Origin: an uncultured Oscillospiraceae bacterium
Lineage (GTDB): Bacteria; Bacillota_A; Clostridia; Oscillospirales; Oscillospiraceae
Assembly (NCBI GenBank): GCA_947631215.1
Contig: CANRKN010000001.1
Coordinates: forward strand, 1 to 64,000
Direction: 5' to 3'
Length of the DNA stretch: 64,000 nt
Shown here: piece after piece, positions 17,968 through 26,140 of the stretch
How the letters are laid out: every line of letters starts with the position of its first letter
Position numbering within the stretch: the first letter of the stretch is position 1
Position numbers and translations under genes: made by a program
The notes under the pieces: generated by a model
What the model was told of the DNA's origin: nothing
The model's database searches: none
The model's input: the letters and a program-made list of their open reading frames with translations, nothing else

Positions 17968-17999
17968 GGAGGCAAATACCCCCAGGGGTGTTTGCCTCC
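17968..17999 (+). terminator. Hairpin after dctM
   Basis: A 15-bp stem, GGAGGCAAATACCCC and GGGGTGTTTGCCTCC, one mismatch. It ends the TRAP operon or attenuates into the cupin gene, whose start is 25 bases further on. Confidence 0.7.
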
Positions 18000-18023
18000 T
18001 CTTGCGGAAAGGAGTATAATATC

Positions 18024-18374
18024 ATGCTGAGCTATCCCGAGAAAAAACAGCGCTGGGTGGAGTACGCCAAGTGCGTCCCCACATCCGGCGGCGAGGGCGT
18101 GACCCGCCGGGTCCTGGCCTTCACGGACAACGTCATGTGCGTGGAGAACCGCTTTGAAAAGGGCGCCGTGGGCTCCCTGCACAGCCACCCCCACACCCAG
18201 ATCACCTACGTGGTCAGCGGCGCCTTCTCCTTCACCATCGACGGCGAGACCCGCACGGTCCGGGCGGGGGACACCCTCCTCAAGGAGGACGGCGTGCCCC
18301 ACGGGTGCGTGTGCCTGGAGGCGGGCGTGCTGCTGGACGTGTTCTCTCCCATGCGGGAGGACTTCGTTAATTAA
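18024..18374 (+). CDS. kdgF: KdgF-like cupin protein
   Basis: A 116-residue single-domain cupin. The metal-binding motif HSHPHTQITYVVSG (His, His, Gln, with a further His in GVPHGC) and the ending LDVFSPMREDFVN match KdgF, which speeds ring opening of unsaturated uronates from pectin or alginate breakdown. Position behind the TRAP operon and near uxaABC supports that role. The ATG at 18024 is set by GGAAAGGAG upstream. Other small cupins share this fold, so the precise reaction is probable rather than certain. Confidence 0.75.
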   Translation: MLSYPEKKQRWVEYAKCVPTSGGEGVTRRVLAFTDNVMCVENRFEKGAVGSLHSHPHTQITYVVSGAFSFTIDGETRTVRAGDTLLKEDGVPHGCVCLEAGVLLDVFSPMREDFVN

Positions 18375-18419
18375 CATAATTCAATTTACATAATACTATC
18401 GGCGCCACAGGAGGCAGCG

Positions 18420-19571
18420 ATGACCAGGTTCTATCTCATACGCCACGCGGAGGCGGAGGGCAACCTCTACCGCCGGGCCCAGGGACAGTATGACTCCAAT
18501 ATCACCATGCTGGGCCGCCGGCAGGTGGCCGCCCTGGCGGAGCGGTTCAAAACGGAACATATTGACGCCCTGTGGGCCAGCGACCTCATCCGCACCCAGT
18601 CCACCGCCAGCGCCATTTTGAAGTACCACCCCGAGCTTGCGATGCACACGGATAAAAATCTCCGGGAGGTGGACGTGGGCTGCTGGGAGGACCATACCTG
18701 GGGGGAGGTCGGCCGGGACTTTACCGAGCAGTACTGGAACTTCACCCATGACCCGGCTAAGTGGCATGTGCCCGGCAGCGAGGACTACGCCGCGCTGTTG
18801 GCCCGGCTCAAGGGGGCCCTGCTGGGCCTGGCGGAGGCATATCCCGGCAAGACCGTGGCGGCGGTGAGCCACGCCTTCGCCATCCGGTCCCTGGCCTCGG
18901 ACCTGTCCGGCACCCCCTTCGGGGAGATGCCCTTCGGGGACAACACCGCCGTCACCACCATAGAGGCGGAGGGCGGCGCCCTGCGGCTGACCGCCTACGG
19001 CGACGGATCCCACCTGGGGGAACTGAGCACCTTCGCCCGGCAGGGCCTGGCGGCGGACCACCGGGGCAAAAAGGCGGACGGGACCTTCGCGCCCCTGGAC
19101 CCGCGGACCGAGAGCGGGCTATACACCCGTGCCTACCGGGAGACGTGGCAGGCAAGCCACGGGAGCCTCGCGGGCTTCGTGCCCACGCTGTACCTCACCG
19201 AGGCCGCCCGTCGGGCGGCGGAGGACCCCCGGTGCCTGGTGAAAATATCCTATGATAGCGCCCTGGCCGGGCTCATCGAGCTGGACCCGGACAGGGGCGG
19301 GGAGGCCGGCGCCGGCTGGATCAGCCTCATCTGGGTGGAGCAGGCCATGCGCCAGCGCCGGTTCGGCGCCCAGCTCCTGGGCCATGCGGTGAGCTATTTC
19401 CGCCATAGGGGCCGGGACAAGCTGCGGCTGCACGTGTCCCAGACCAACGACGACGCCCTGCGGTTTTATGAGGCCGTGGGCTTTCGGAAGACCGGCACGG
19501 CCCGGGGCGTGGGCGGGCCGCTCTACCTCATGGAGATGGACATCGCCCCCCGGGTATGGCGCCTGCCATGA
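18420..19571 (+). CDS. Histidine phosphatase-GNAT acetyltransferase fusion
   Basis: A 383-residue two-domain protein. Residues 1-205 form a phosphoglycerate-mutase-like histidine phosphatase: LIRHAEAEGN holds the catalytic RHA, and VSHAFAIRSL near residue 145 holds the second catalytic His. Residues about 225-375 form a GNAT acetyltransferase with the acetyl-CoA loop RQRRFGAQLLGHAV and the C-terminal NDDALRFYEAVGFRKTG. The fusion couples a phosphatase to an acetyltransferase, and neither substrate can be told from sequence. The gene ends overlapping the metallophosphatase start by 4 bases. Confidence 0.88.
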   Translation: MTRFYLIRHAEAEGNLYRRAQGQYDSNITMLGRRQVAALAERFKTEHIDALWASDLIRTQSTASAILKYHPELAMHTDKNLREVDVGCWEDHTWGEVGRDFTEQYWNFTHDPAKWHVPGSEDYAALLARLKGALLGLAEAYPGKTVAAVSHAFAIRSLASDLSGTPFGEMPFGDNTAVTTIEAEGGALRLTAYGDGSHLGELSTFARQGLAADHRGKKADGTFAPLDPRTESGLYTRAYRETWQASHGSLAGFVPTLYLTEAARRAAEDPRCLVKISYDSALAGLIELDPDRGGEAGAGWISLIWVEQAMRQRRFGAQLLGHAVSYFRHRGRDKLRLHVSQTNDDALRFYEAVGFRKTGTARGVGGPLYLMEMDIAPRVWRLP

Positions 19572-20677
19572 GGCCGTCGCCGCTGTATCTGGACGCCCCG
19601 CCCAAGGTGGAGCGGGTGCACATAGGCCGGGACCGGCGCATCGTGTGCGTGTCGGATATCCACGGGGATTTGGCCTGCTTGAAGGGGCTGCTGGAAAAGT
19701 GCGCCCTGACGGATAGGGACGTGCTCATGCTGGTGGGGGACATCCTGGAAAAGGGGCCCGACTCCCTGGGCACGCTGCGGTATGTGATGGCGCTCTCCCG
19801 GGAGCGGGAGGTGCACGCCGTGTGCGGCAACTGCGACTTCTGGCAGAACTTCTGCGACTACCCCGAGGACCCAGGCCAGAACGCCTTTTACCTGCAATAT
19901 CTCGTGGGCCGCAACCGGGGCTGGGGCGACGGGCTCATCGCCCAGATGCTCCGTGAGCAGGGGATAGCCATCCGCCCGGACATGGACCTTTCCGCCGCGA
20001 AGGCGGCGGTGCGGGACAATTATGGGCCCGAGCTGGACTTTCTCCGGGCCCTGCCCCACATCATCGAGACGGAGGACTATACCTTCGTCCATGGCGGCCT
20101 GGCGCCGGAAAAGGGCGCCTTCGCCTGTATGAAGCTGGACGCCTACCGCTCTGTGGCGCGGCCCCATGAGAAGTGGACCGTGGTGGGCCACTGGCCGCTG
20201 GTGCTGTACCATGAGGACGTGGTGGACGCCCGGCCCATCGTGGACGGGGACCTGAAGCTCATCAGCATCGACGGCGGGCGGGTATTGAAGGACGACGGGC
20301 AGCTGAACGCATTCTTCCTGCCGGACATGACGTGGACGAGCTATGATGGCTTTCCCACGGCGCGGGTGAAAACTGCCCAACAGGCCAACGAGCGGCACTG
20401 GTACATCCGCTACGGGGATAACGCCGTCCAGATCCTGGACGAGACGGACGGCTTCTGCCGGGTGCGGCATATCCGCACAGGGTACGTGATGGAGAACGTC
20501 CCCGCGGACCACATCCTGACCCGGGAGGGCGACAAAGCGACCATCAACGACATCACCGACTACCGCCTGCCCCTGAACGCGGGGGACGAGATCAGCGTGG
20601 TGCGCAAAACGCCCCGGGGCATCATGTGTAAAAAGGACGGCGTCTCCGGGTGGTACTATGGGGAGATAGAGGAATAA
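19568..20677 (+). CDS. Calcineurin-like metallophosphatase
   Basis: A 369-residue protein. The N-terminal 230 residues are a metallophosphoesterase with VSDIHGD, VGDILEKGPDS, GNCD, HGG and GHWP, the five metal-site motifs of the PPP/Ser-Thr phosphatase-like branch. The C-terminal ~110 residues (from about HWYIRYGDNA) contain two SH3-like beta segments. The ATG at 19568 overlaps the previous stop (ATGA), so it is translated with the phosphatase-GNAT gene. Together they suggest a small regulatory dephosphorylation unit; substrates are unknown. Confidence 0.85.
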   Translation: MRPSPLYLDAPPKVERVHIGRDRRIVCVSDIHGDLACLKGLLEKCALTDRDVLMLVGDILEKGPDSLGTLRYVMALSREREVHAVCGNCDFWQNFCDYPEDPGQNAFYLQYLVGRNRGWGDGLIAQMLREQGIAIRPDMDLSAAKAAVRDNYGPELDFLRALPHIIETEDYTFVHGGLAPEKGAFACMKLDAYRSVARPHEKWTVVGHWPLVLYHEDVVDARPIVDGDLKLISIDGGRVLKDDGQLNAFFLPDMTWTSYDGFPTARVKTAQQANERHWYIRYGDNAVQILDETDGFCRVRHIRTGYVMENVPADHILTREGDKATINDITDYRLPLNAGDEISVVRKTPRGIMCKKDGVSGWYYGEIEE

Positions 20678-20682
20678 TGGAT

Positions 20683-20718
20683 GCGCCCCGGGGTCATCCC
20701 CGGGGCGCGGTTTATTTT
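20683..20718 (+). terminator. Strong terminator after metallophosphatase
   Basis: Perfect stem GCGCCCCGGGG and CCCCGGGGCGC with a TCAT loop, followed by GGTTTATTTT. A nearly identical hairpin occurs at 22292. Confidence 0.8.
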
Positions 20719-20726
20719 GGAATGGC

Positions 20727-21029
20727 TTATACTGATGCGGACTGGAACGGGCGGATGTCCTGTATCTCTTTGGCCATGCTGGCCTTCAGCTCCCGCAGGT
20801 CGATGTCGTTCTGCATATCCAGAAAATAGCGGTCCGAGACGCCGAAATACTTTGCCAGGCGCAGAGAGGTGTCCGCCGTGATCTTCCGCCGGTCGTGAAG
20901 AATGTCCTGGATGCGGGATGTGGGAACATGGATGGCCTGGGCCAGCTTATAGGCCGACACGCCCAGCGGCTCCATAAATTCCTCCCACAGTATCTCGCTC
21001 ATCTTGGGGGTAGGTATCGTGTCAGGCAT
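20727..21029 (-). CDS. higA: HigA-type antitoxin (XRE/AddB family)
   Basis: A 100-residue helix-turn-helix protein of the HigA/VapI type. The HTH covers about residues 24-66 (SAYKLAQAIHVPTSRIQDIL, then TADTSLRLAKYFGVS), and the C-terminal helix is acidic. It follows the HigB toxin gene after 39 bases, in the reversed toxin-first order typical of higBA. It should neutralise the toxin and repress the palindromic operator in front of higB. Confidence 0.9.
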   Translation of the reverse strand: MPDTIPTPKMSEILWEEFMEPLGVSAYKLAQAIHVPTSRIQDILHDRRKITADTSLRLAKYFGVSDRYFLDMQNDIDLRELKASMAKEIQDIRPFQSASV

Positions 21030-21068
21030 TGGGATCCTCCATTCTGGTCATAATATGCCTCTGTACTG

Positions 21069-21350
21069 TCAGTGATAATCGACGATCTCAACGTTGCAAA
21101 AATCGTTGCCATCCACAGCGAAACATATGCGGTACCGGTCATTGACCCGGATGCTGTATTGTCCCGCTCTGTCGCCGGAAAGCCGCTCCAAACGGTTTCC
21201 GGGCGGAACGCGCAGATCCTCCAAACATCCTGCATCGTCGATCATGATCAGCTTGCGAAGCGCTGTTCGCTGAACGGCCTGGGGGAGCTTGGAGGAAAAA
21301 ATCTGACGGTAGACCTTTTCCGTTTCCCGGTCCGCAAAGCTCTTTATCAT
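21069..21350 (-). CDS. higB: HigB-type mRNA interferase toxin (RelE superfamily)
   Basis: A 93-residue RelE-fold toxin: MIKSFADRETEKVY, then KLIMIDDAGCLEDLRVPPGNRLERLSGDRAGQYSIRVNDRYRICFAVD, the standard HigB core ending VEIVDYH. The family cleaves mRNA on the ribosome. The start at 21350 gives the family N-terminus. It coincides with the expected transcription start of a perfect-consensus promoter, so the message would be leaderless. Confidence 0.92.
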   Translation of the reverse strand: MIKSFADRETEKVYRQIFSSKLPQAVQRTALRKLIMIDDAGCLEDLRVPPGNRLERLSGDRAGQYSIRVNDRYRICFAVDGNDFCNVEIVDYH

Positions 21351-21356
21351 GACAGC

Positions 21357-21394
21357 ATTATACCCGCTTAACGTGTATATGTCAAGCGGGTATA
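21357..21394 (-). promoter_or_regulatory. higBA promoter embedded in its operator
   Basis: On the minus strand, -35 TTGACA (21380-21385), exactly 17 bases, then -10 TATAAT (21357-21362), a perfect consensus promoter. An 11-bp inverted repeat, TATACCCGCTT (21359-21369) and AAGCGGGTATA (21384-21394), overlaps both boxes, so antitoxin binding would block polymerase. Confidence 0.85.
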
Positions 21395-21417
21395 TTCGAT
21401 GAAGAGTAGTCCCGCCC

Positions 21418-21446
21418 TTGTAGTTCAGGGGGAGCGGGGTTATAAT
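21418..21446 (+). promoter_or_regulatory. Promoter of the MBL-fold gene
   Basis: -35 TTGTAG (21418-21423), 17-base spacer, -10 TATAAT (21441-21446), reading into the gene at 21493, divergent from higBA. Confidence 0.65.
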
Positions 21447-21492
21447 CATGGCAAACGGGGCCCCAAATCGGGGCTACCGAGGAGAAACATAT

Positions 21493-22257
21493 ATGACTGA
21501 CTGGTTTACCGTTGAGAAAATTGACGCTCAGACATTCGCGATCAGCGAATACAAACATTGGGAAGAAACACATTGTTATCTGTTATGCGGGCAAGAAAAA
21601 GCGCTTTTGATCGATACGGGCTTGGGCGTCTCTGATATCAGGAAAATCGTGGACAGCTTGACAGAATTGCCTGTTTTGGCAGTTACTACCCATGTTCATT
21701 GGGACCACATCGGCGGGCACCGGTATTTTGGTAACATAGCTGTGCATGAACTGGAGAAAGAATGGCTCTCTGTTAATTTTCCGATACCTCTGCAAGTTGT
21801 CAAAAATAATTTAACAAAATTCCCTTGTGATTTCCCGGCAGAATTTGATATTGATGCCTATCGCATTTTTCAAGGTATACCGCAAAGAATTTTGCATGAT
21901 GGGGACTGGCTGGATTTGGGCAATCGGAAGATTCAGGTCGTTCACACACCGGGACACTCTCCTGGACACTGCTGTTTCTATGAGCCAGGGAGAGCGTATC
22001 TGTTTTCCGGGGATTTGATTTATAGAGGTTGTCTTTACGCGTTTTATCCGACGACCGACCCGCGGCTTTTCTATCACTCCGTAAAGCGCGTACAGAACTA
22101 TAAAATTACAAAAATCTTACCTGGTCATCATCAGTTAAGCATCCCTGTTTCCATGATAGACGAAATTGAAACTGGGTTTGCACAAATAGAGAAGAACGGC
22201 AAACTCAAACAAGGGAATGGATTATTTGAGTTTGGAGATTTCCAGATCCAAATCTGA
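21493..22257 (+). CDS. Metallo-beta-lactamase-fold hydrolase
   Basis: A 254-residue MBL-fold protein. Metal ligands are in THVHWDHIGGH (HxHxDH, near residue 72), HTPGHSPGHCCF near residue 153, the aspartate in LFSGDLI near residue 175, and LPGHHQL near residue 214. This is the glyoxalase II-like or general MBL hydrolase layout, with no lactamase-specific features. The gene is clearly more AT-rich than its surroundings, and with higBA it forms an AT-rich patch between two near-identical GC hairpins, suggesting acquisition by transfer. Confidence 0.85.
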   Translation: MTDWFTVEKIDAQTFAISEYKHWEETHCYLLCGQEKALLIDTGLGVSDIRKIVDSLTELPVLAVTTHVHWDHIGGHRYFGNIAVHELEKEWLSVNFPIPLQVVKNNLTKFPCDFPAEFDIDAYRIFQGIPQRILHDGDWLDLGNRKIQVVHTPGHSPGHCCFYEPGRAYLFSGDLIYRGCLYAFYPTTDPRLFYHSVKRVQNYKITKILPGHHQLSIPVSMIDEIETGFAQIEKNGKLKQGNGLFEFGDFQIQI

Positions 22258-22291
22258 ACTGCAGATTCCTGTATAACGAAGAATCAACTGA

Positions 22292-22316
22292 GCGCCCCGG
22301 GGACGACCCCGGGGCG
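22292..22316. terminator. Bidirectional terminator between MBL gene and prfC
   Basis: Stem GCGCCCCGGGG and CCCCGGGGCG with an ACGA loop, between convergent genes. It nearly repeats the hairpin at 20683. Confidence 0.75.
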
Positions 22317-22324
22317 TAACCATT

Positions 22325-23917
22325 TTAATTCTGTTTAAATTCCCTTAATACCAGCCCCGGGTTCTTCTCTTCGGCCCAGCGGATGGACCACTGGCCGCCG
22401 AAGACCAGAAGGTCGTTGCCGCGGAAGTCCTGGACCCAGCGGCTGTCGGTGCCCAGGTTGAGGCGGCTCAGGTCCATGTCCTTATTCTCCACCCAGCGGA
22501 CGAACTGATAGGGCAGGCCCCGGCGGCGCACCTCCACGCCGTACTCGGTCTTGAGTCGGTATTCCAATACTTCCAATTGCAGCACGCCCACCACGCCCAC
22601 GATGACCTCCTCCAGGCCGGCGCCGGGAGCGTGGAATATCTGGATGGCGCCCTCCTGGGCGATCTCCATCATGCCCTTTTCAAACTGCTTGCGCTTCATG
22701 GTGTCGATGCGCTCCACGGCGGCGAATATCTCCGGGGCGAAGGTGGGGATGCCCTCGAAGGTGACCTTTTTCGCCTTGTCGCACACCGTGTCGCCGATGG
22801 CGAAGATGCCGGGGTCAAAGATGCCGATGATGTCGCCGGCATAGGCCTCGTCGATGATCTGGCGGCTGTCCGCCATCATCTGCTGGGGCTGGGCCAGGCG
22901 CAGGGTCTTGCCCCCCTGGACGTGCAGGTATTCCTTGTCCCGCTCGAATTTGCCCGACACCACCCGCATGAAGGCGATGCGGTCCCGGTGGGCCTTGTTC
23001 ATATTGGCCTGTATCTTGAAGACGAACGCGGAAAAATGCTCGTCAAAGGGGTCCACGGTGCCTTCCGCGGCCTCCCGGGGCAGTGGCGGGGGCGTCAGGG
23101 CCAGAAAGCTCTTCAAAAAGGGCTCCACGCCGAAGTTGGTGAGGGCCGAGCCGAAGAACACCGGGCTCAGCTGCCCCTTGTGGACCTGGTCCAGGTCGAA
23201 CTCATAGCCTGCCCCGTCCAGAAGCTCCACGTCCGCCTCCAGGGTCTCCCGTAAGGTGGTGCCCAAGAGGGCGTCCAGGGCGGCGGTGTCCTCCAGGGTA
23301 TGCTCCTCTGCCTGGATGCGGCTGGCGCCCCGATGGGCGTCGCCGAAGGAGAGTATCTTGCCGCTCTGGCGGTCATAGACCCCCTTGAAATCCCGGCCGC
23401 AGCCGATGGGCCAGTTCATGGGGTAGGTGCCGATGCCGAACTCCTGCTCCAGCTGCTCCATGAGATCATAGGGGCTGCGGGCCTCCCGGTCCAGCTTGTT
23501 GATGAAGGTGAAGATGGGGATATGGCGCATGGCGCAGACCTTGAAGAGCTTCCTGGTCTGGGGCTCGATGCCCTTGGCCGCGTCGATGACCATCACGGCG
23601 CTGTCCGCCGCCATCAGGGTGCGGTAGGTGTCCTCGGAGAAGTCCTGGTGGCCCGGGGTGTCCAGGATGTTGATGCAGCAGCCGTCATACTCGAACTGCA
23701 TGACGGAGGAGGTGATGGAGATGCCCCGCTGCTTTTCAAGCTCCATCCAGTCCGATACCGCGTGGCGGGCGGAGGCCTTGCCCTTCACCGCCCCGGCGAG
23801 CTGTATGGCGCCTCCGTAGAGGAGGAGCTTTTCCGTGAGCGTGGTCTTGCCCGCGTCCGGGTGGGAGATGATGGCGAAGGTCCGCCGGCGGTGGATCTCG
23901 TTTTTCAAGTCGGCCAT
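22325..23917 (-). CDS. prfC: Peptide chain release factor 3
   Basis: RF3, 530 residues, a translational GTPase that removes RF1/RF2 from the ribosome after termination. G1 is SHPDAGKTTLTEKLLL near residue 18. The RF3-type switch segment is GAIQLAGAVKG, G3 is DTPGHQDFSEDTYRTL near residue 86, and G4 is INKLDREARSPYDLMEQ. The C-terminal domain ends WSIRWAEEKNPGLVLREF, an RF3 hallmark. Length is normal, and the gene stands alone on the minus strand. Confidence 0.97.
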   Translation of the reverse strand: MADLKNEIHRRRTFAIISHPDAGKTTLTEKLLLYGGAIQLAGAVKGKASARHAVSDWMELEKQRGISITSSVMQFEYDGCCINILDTPGHQDFSEDTYRTLMAADSAVMVIDAAKGIEPQTRKLFKVCAMRHIPIFTFINKLDREARSPYDLMEQLEQEFGIGTYPMNWPIGCGRDFKGVYDRQSGKILSFGDAHRGASRIQAEEHTLEDTAALDALLGTTLRETLEADVELLDGAGYEFDLDQVHKGQLSPVFFGSALTNFGVEPFLKSFLALTPPPLPREAAEGTVDPFDEHFSAFVFKIQANMNKAHRDRIAFMRVVSGKFERDKEYLHVQGGKTLRLAQPQQMMADSRQIIDEAYAGDIIGIFDPGIFAIGDTVCDKAKKVTFEGIPTFAPEIFAAVERIDTMKRKQFEKGMMEIAQEGAIQIFHAPGAGLEEVIVGVVGVLQLEVLEYRLKTEYGVEVRRRGLPYQFVRWVENKDMDLSRLNLGTDSRWVQDFRGNDLLVFGGQWSIRWAEEKNPGLVLREFKQN

Positions 23918-24091
23918 GATAGTACCTGCCTCAATAGACTCATGTAATCTGTAATATTATCATCCCGGCAAGAGAAAATCAATTCCCGCCTGGCCCGGTC
24001 CGGGAATTTTTTTACTTTCCCGACGGCGTCCGCCCCCTTTCGACAGGCACTTTGGACCATGCTAGGGGCATACGGAGAGGGGGCGGGCATT

Positions 24092-25246
24092 ATGCGGCGC
24101 GTGATACTTACACTTTTGGCGGCGGCGCTGGCTATCATCATATCCCTGCGGGTGGAGCAGGAGCCTGCGGCGGTATCGGCCCTGGCGCCGGTGCGCTGGG
24201 ATGGGGAACGCTATAACGTGATGGCGGAGCCCTACGGCGACGGGGAGCTTCAGACCCCCGGCAGCGGGGCCAGGGCGGAGATAGAGAGCTGGTATCTTGG
24301 GCGGGTCCCCACCCTGAAAAACGGCTGCACCGGCCTGCTGGCGGGGCAGAACGTGGTACTTGTTCTCGCGCCGGACTGGCGGGCGGATGAGAGTTCCCCG
24401 ACGCTGGACAGGCTCTCCGCCGAGGGGGCGCGGTTCACCGACGTATACGCCCCGGACTGGTACCAGGGGCCGGATGGGCGGGAGTTCGCGCTGCTGGCGG
24501 GCATGACGCCGGTCACCGTCCAGGAGCGGACCGCCCTGGCCTGGACCGGCGGGCAGGGGATATGCCTGCCCTTCGCCCTGGCCCAAAGCATGGGCCGGGC
24601 GGGGTATGAGACATGTGCCTTCCCCGCCCGGGCGGGGTATGAAAATGCCTACAGTGCCCTGGGCTTCGGCCATATCCTGCCGCCGGCCACGGCCCTCTCC
24701 GACAGTCTGGATGACCTGGGCGCGGGGCCGTGGCTGGCATACTGGGTCCTGCCGGGGGAAGGGGAGGGGGCGCTCACACCCCTCATAACGGCGCTGGAGA
24801 GCCGGGGCCTTGCCCGGAACACGGCGATGTGCGTTCTTACCGGGAGCGCCGAGTCCTTGCGGGGGCATATGTTCCTATGGGGCGATGGACTCTCCGGCCT
24901 CACCGTGGACATGCCCTGCTCGGAGCTGGATATCGCGCCCACGCTTTTAAATCTGCTGGGGGTGGAAATGGACAGCCGTTTCTTCTCCGGCCGGGACCTG
25001 TTCGCCCCGGCCGGGGAGGAGAGTGACCATCCGGTGGGCCTCTACGGCAGCGCTTTCTCCGACTGGGTGACGGAGAAGGGGCGCTATGAGGCGGTCCGGG
25101 ACCAATTCGTCCCGGGGCCGGGGGTGAGCATGAGCCAGACGGAGCGGGAGCGGTATGTGTCCCGGATGCGGACGGAGATATACGAGCGGTATGTGTACGC
25201 TGGGCGGGTGCTGCAGACGGACCACTTCCGGGCGGCCCGGGGGTGA
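24092..25246 (+). CDS. Membrane-anchored sulfatase/LtaS-like protein, probably inactive
   Basis: A 384-residue protein with an N-terminal signal anchor (about residues 2-20) and an alkaline-phosphatase-superfamily domain. It shows the core strand QNVVLVLAPDW, LDRLSAEGARFTDVYAP and the C-terminal SELDIAPTLLNLLGV, as in lipoteichoic acid synthases and related phosphoglycerol transferases. The nucleophile segment that reads TSDxEF in LtaS is here PDGREF, with no Thr or Ser at the expected place, so catalysis is doubtful. The start at 24092 follows GGAGAGGGGG. Product and substrate are unknown. Confidence 0.65.
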   Translation: MRRVILTLLAAALAIIISLRVEQEPAAVSALAPVRWDGERYNVMAEPYGDGELQTPGSGARAEIESWYLGRVPTLKNGCTGLLAGQNVVLVLAPDWRADESSPTLDRLSAEGARFTDVYAPDWYQGPDGREFALLAGMTPVTVQERTALAWTGGQGICLPFALAQSMGRAGYETCAFPARAGYENAYSALGFGHILPPATALSDSLDDLGAGPWLAYWVLPGEGEGALTPLITALESRGLARNTAMCVLTGSAESLRGHMFLWGDGLSGLTVDMPCSELDIAPTLLNLLGVEMDSRFFSGRDLFAPAGEESDHPVGLYGSAFSDWVTEKGRYEAVRDQFVPGPGVSMSQTERERYVSRMRTEIYERYVYAGRVLQTDHFRAARG

Positions 25247-25256
25247 AGAAACGCTG

Positions 25257-25285
25257 TTGCGTTTGGGGAAAGACTGATGTATAAT
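25257..25285 (+). promoter_or_regulatory. Promoter of the proline-rich exported protein gene
   Basis: -35 TTGCGT (25257-25262), 17-base spacer, -10 TATAAT (25280-25285). Confidence 0.6.
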
Positions 25286-25347
25286 ACAGATAAGTATGGA
25301 CTTGCGCACCTGCGTGCGCTTTCTATAACAGGGGGAGGGATGGTATC

Positions 25348-26073
25348 ATGAAGACAAAGCGTGTTGCGATCGTACTGCTGGTGCTGGCACTGGTGGTCGG
25401 CGCGGAAGCGCTCCTCATGAGCAGCCTTACCGGGAACGGGGGCGGCGGCCCCGCGGCCACGCCGCAGCCCTCAGTCAGCCCGGAGCCCACAGATGTGCCC
25501 GCCGCCGTCACGCCTACGGCGCCGCCGGCCATGACGAACACGTTCCGGCCCGGCTTCACCAGCCCGCCCAACAACGTGGGCGCCGACAACAATAATTCCA
25601 GCCCCACCCGGGCCCCGTCGCCGACCAATGCGCCTGAGCCCACCAGGGCGCCGGCCACTGCCACGCCCAAGCCCACCGCGCCTCCCACGGAGCCGCCTCC
25701 GGTGGAGAGCGTGACGGCCTCCAACAGCTTCAGCTCCTATACCGGCGTGGGCCTCAACATGTCCGTGAGCTGGACGGCCACAGACCTGGGCGACGGCACC
25801 ACACGCCTCAGTATCAACGGCACCGTCAACTCCTACGCCCTGGAGGTGATGAGCCTGCCGGTATCCATCAGCTTCAGCGGCTATACCCGCTCCCTCATGG
25901 GCAACAGCATCAGCGCGGGAGACGGCCTGCACTCCAACGGCCTGTTCTCCACCAGCATGGATGTGCCCACCGGCACCTCCGGCACCATGACGGTCACCTG
26001 GAGCTACAACGGCACCTACAGCGGTACGGAGATATCCGACGTCACCGCCTCCGATTTCGTCTATACCAACTGA
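25348..26073 (+). CDS. Exported protein with Pro/Thr linker and beta domain
   Basis: A 241-residue protein with an N-terminal signal or anchor helix (residues 5-25). It continues with a Pro/Thr/Ala-rich low-complexity stalk from about residue 35 to 120 (PAATPQPSVSPEPT, TRAPSPTNAPEPT) and a C-terminal ~120-residue beta-rich domain beginning SVTASNSFSSYTG. The stalk looks like a cell-wall-spanning spacer presenting the end domain outside. I do not recognise the end domain; its alternating pattern suggests an Ig-like or carbohydrate-facing fold, but this is a guess. Confidence 0.7.
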   Translation: MKTKRVAIVLLVLALVVGAEALLMSSLTGNGGGGPAATPQPSVSPEPTDVPAAVTPTAPPAMTNTFRPGFTSPPNNVGADNNNSSPTRAPSPTNAPEPTRAPATATPKPTAPPTEPPPVESVTASNSFSSYTGVGLNMSVSWTATDLGDGTTRLSINGTVNSYALEVMSLPVSISFSGYTRSLMGNSISAGDGLHSNGLFSTSMDVPTGTSGTMTVTWSYNGTYSGTEISDVTASDFVYTN

Positions 26074-26140
26074 TACGCGCTTCACGGCCCCGGTACGGTG
26101 TGCCGGGGCCTTATTTTGTGAACAAGACAGGGGAGAGAGG

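Noticed and set aside
16668..18377. 569-codon minus-strand frame, very rich in His, Asp and Gly, opposite dctM
   Set aside because: Its His/Asp/Gln-rich translation is the reverse of hydrophobic dctM codons; dctM has the full membrane pattern and its own ribosome-binding site.
21411..21480. tRNA-like look of the stretch GCCCTTGTAGTTCAGGGGGAGC...
   Set aside because: A D-arm-like TAGTTCAG...GAGC is present, but the acceptor stem does not pair and there is no proper T-arm or anticodon stem. The stretch is better explained as the MBL gene promoter.
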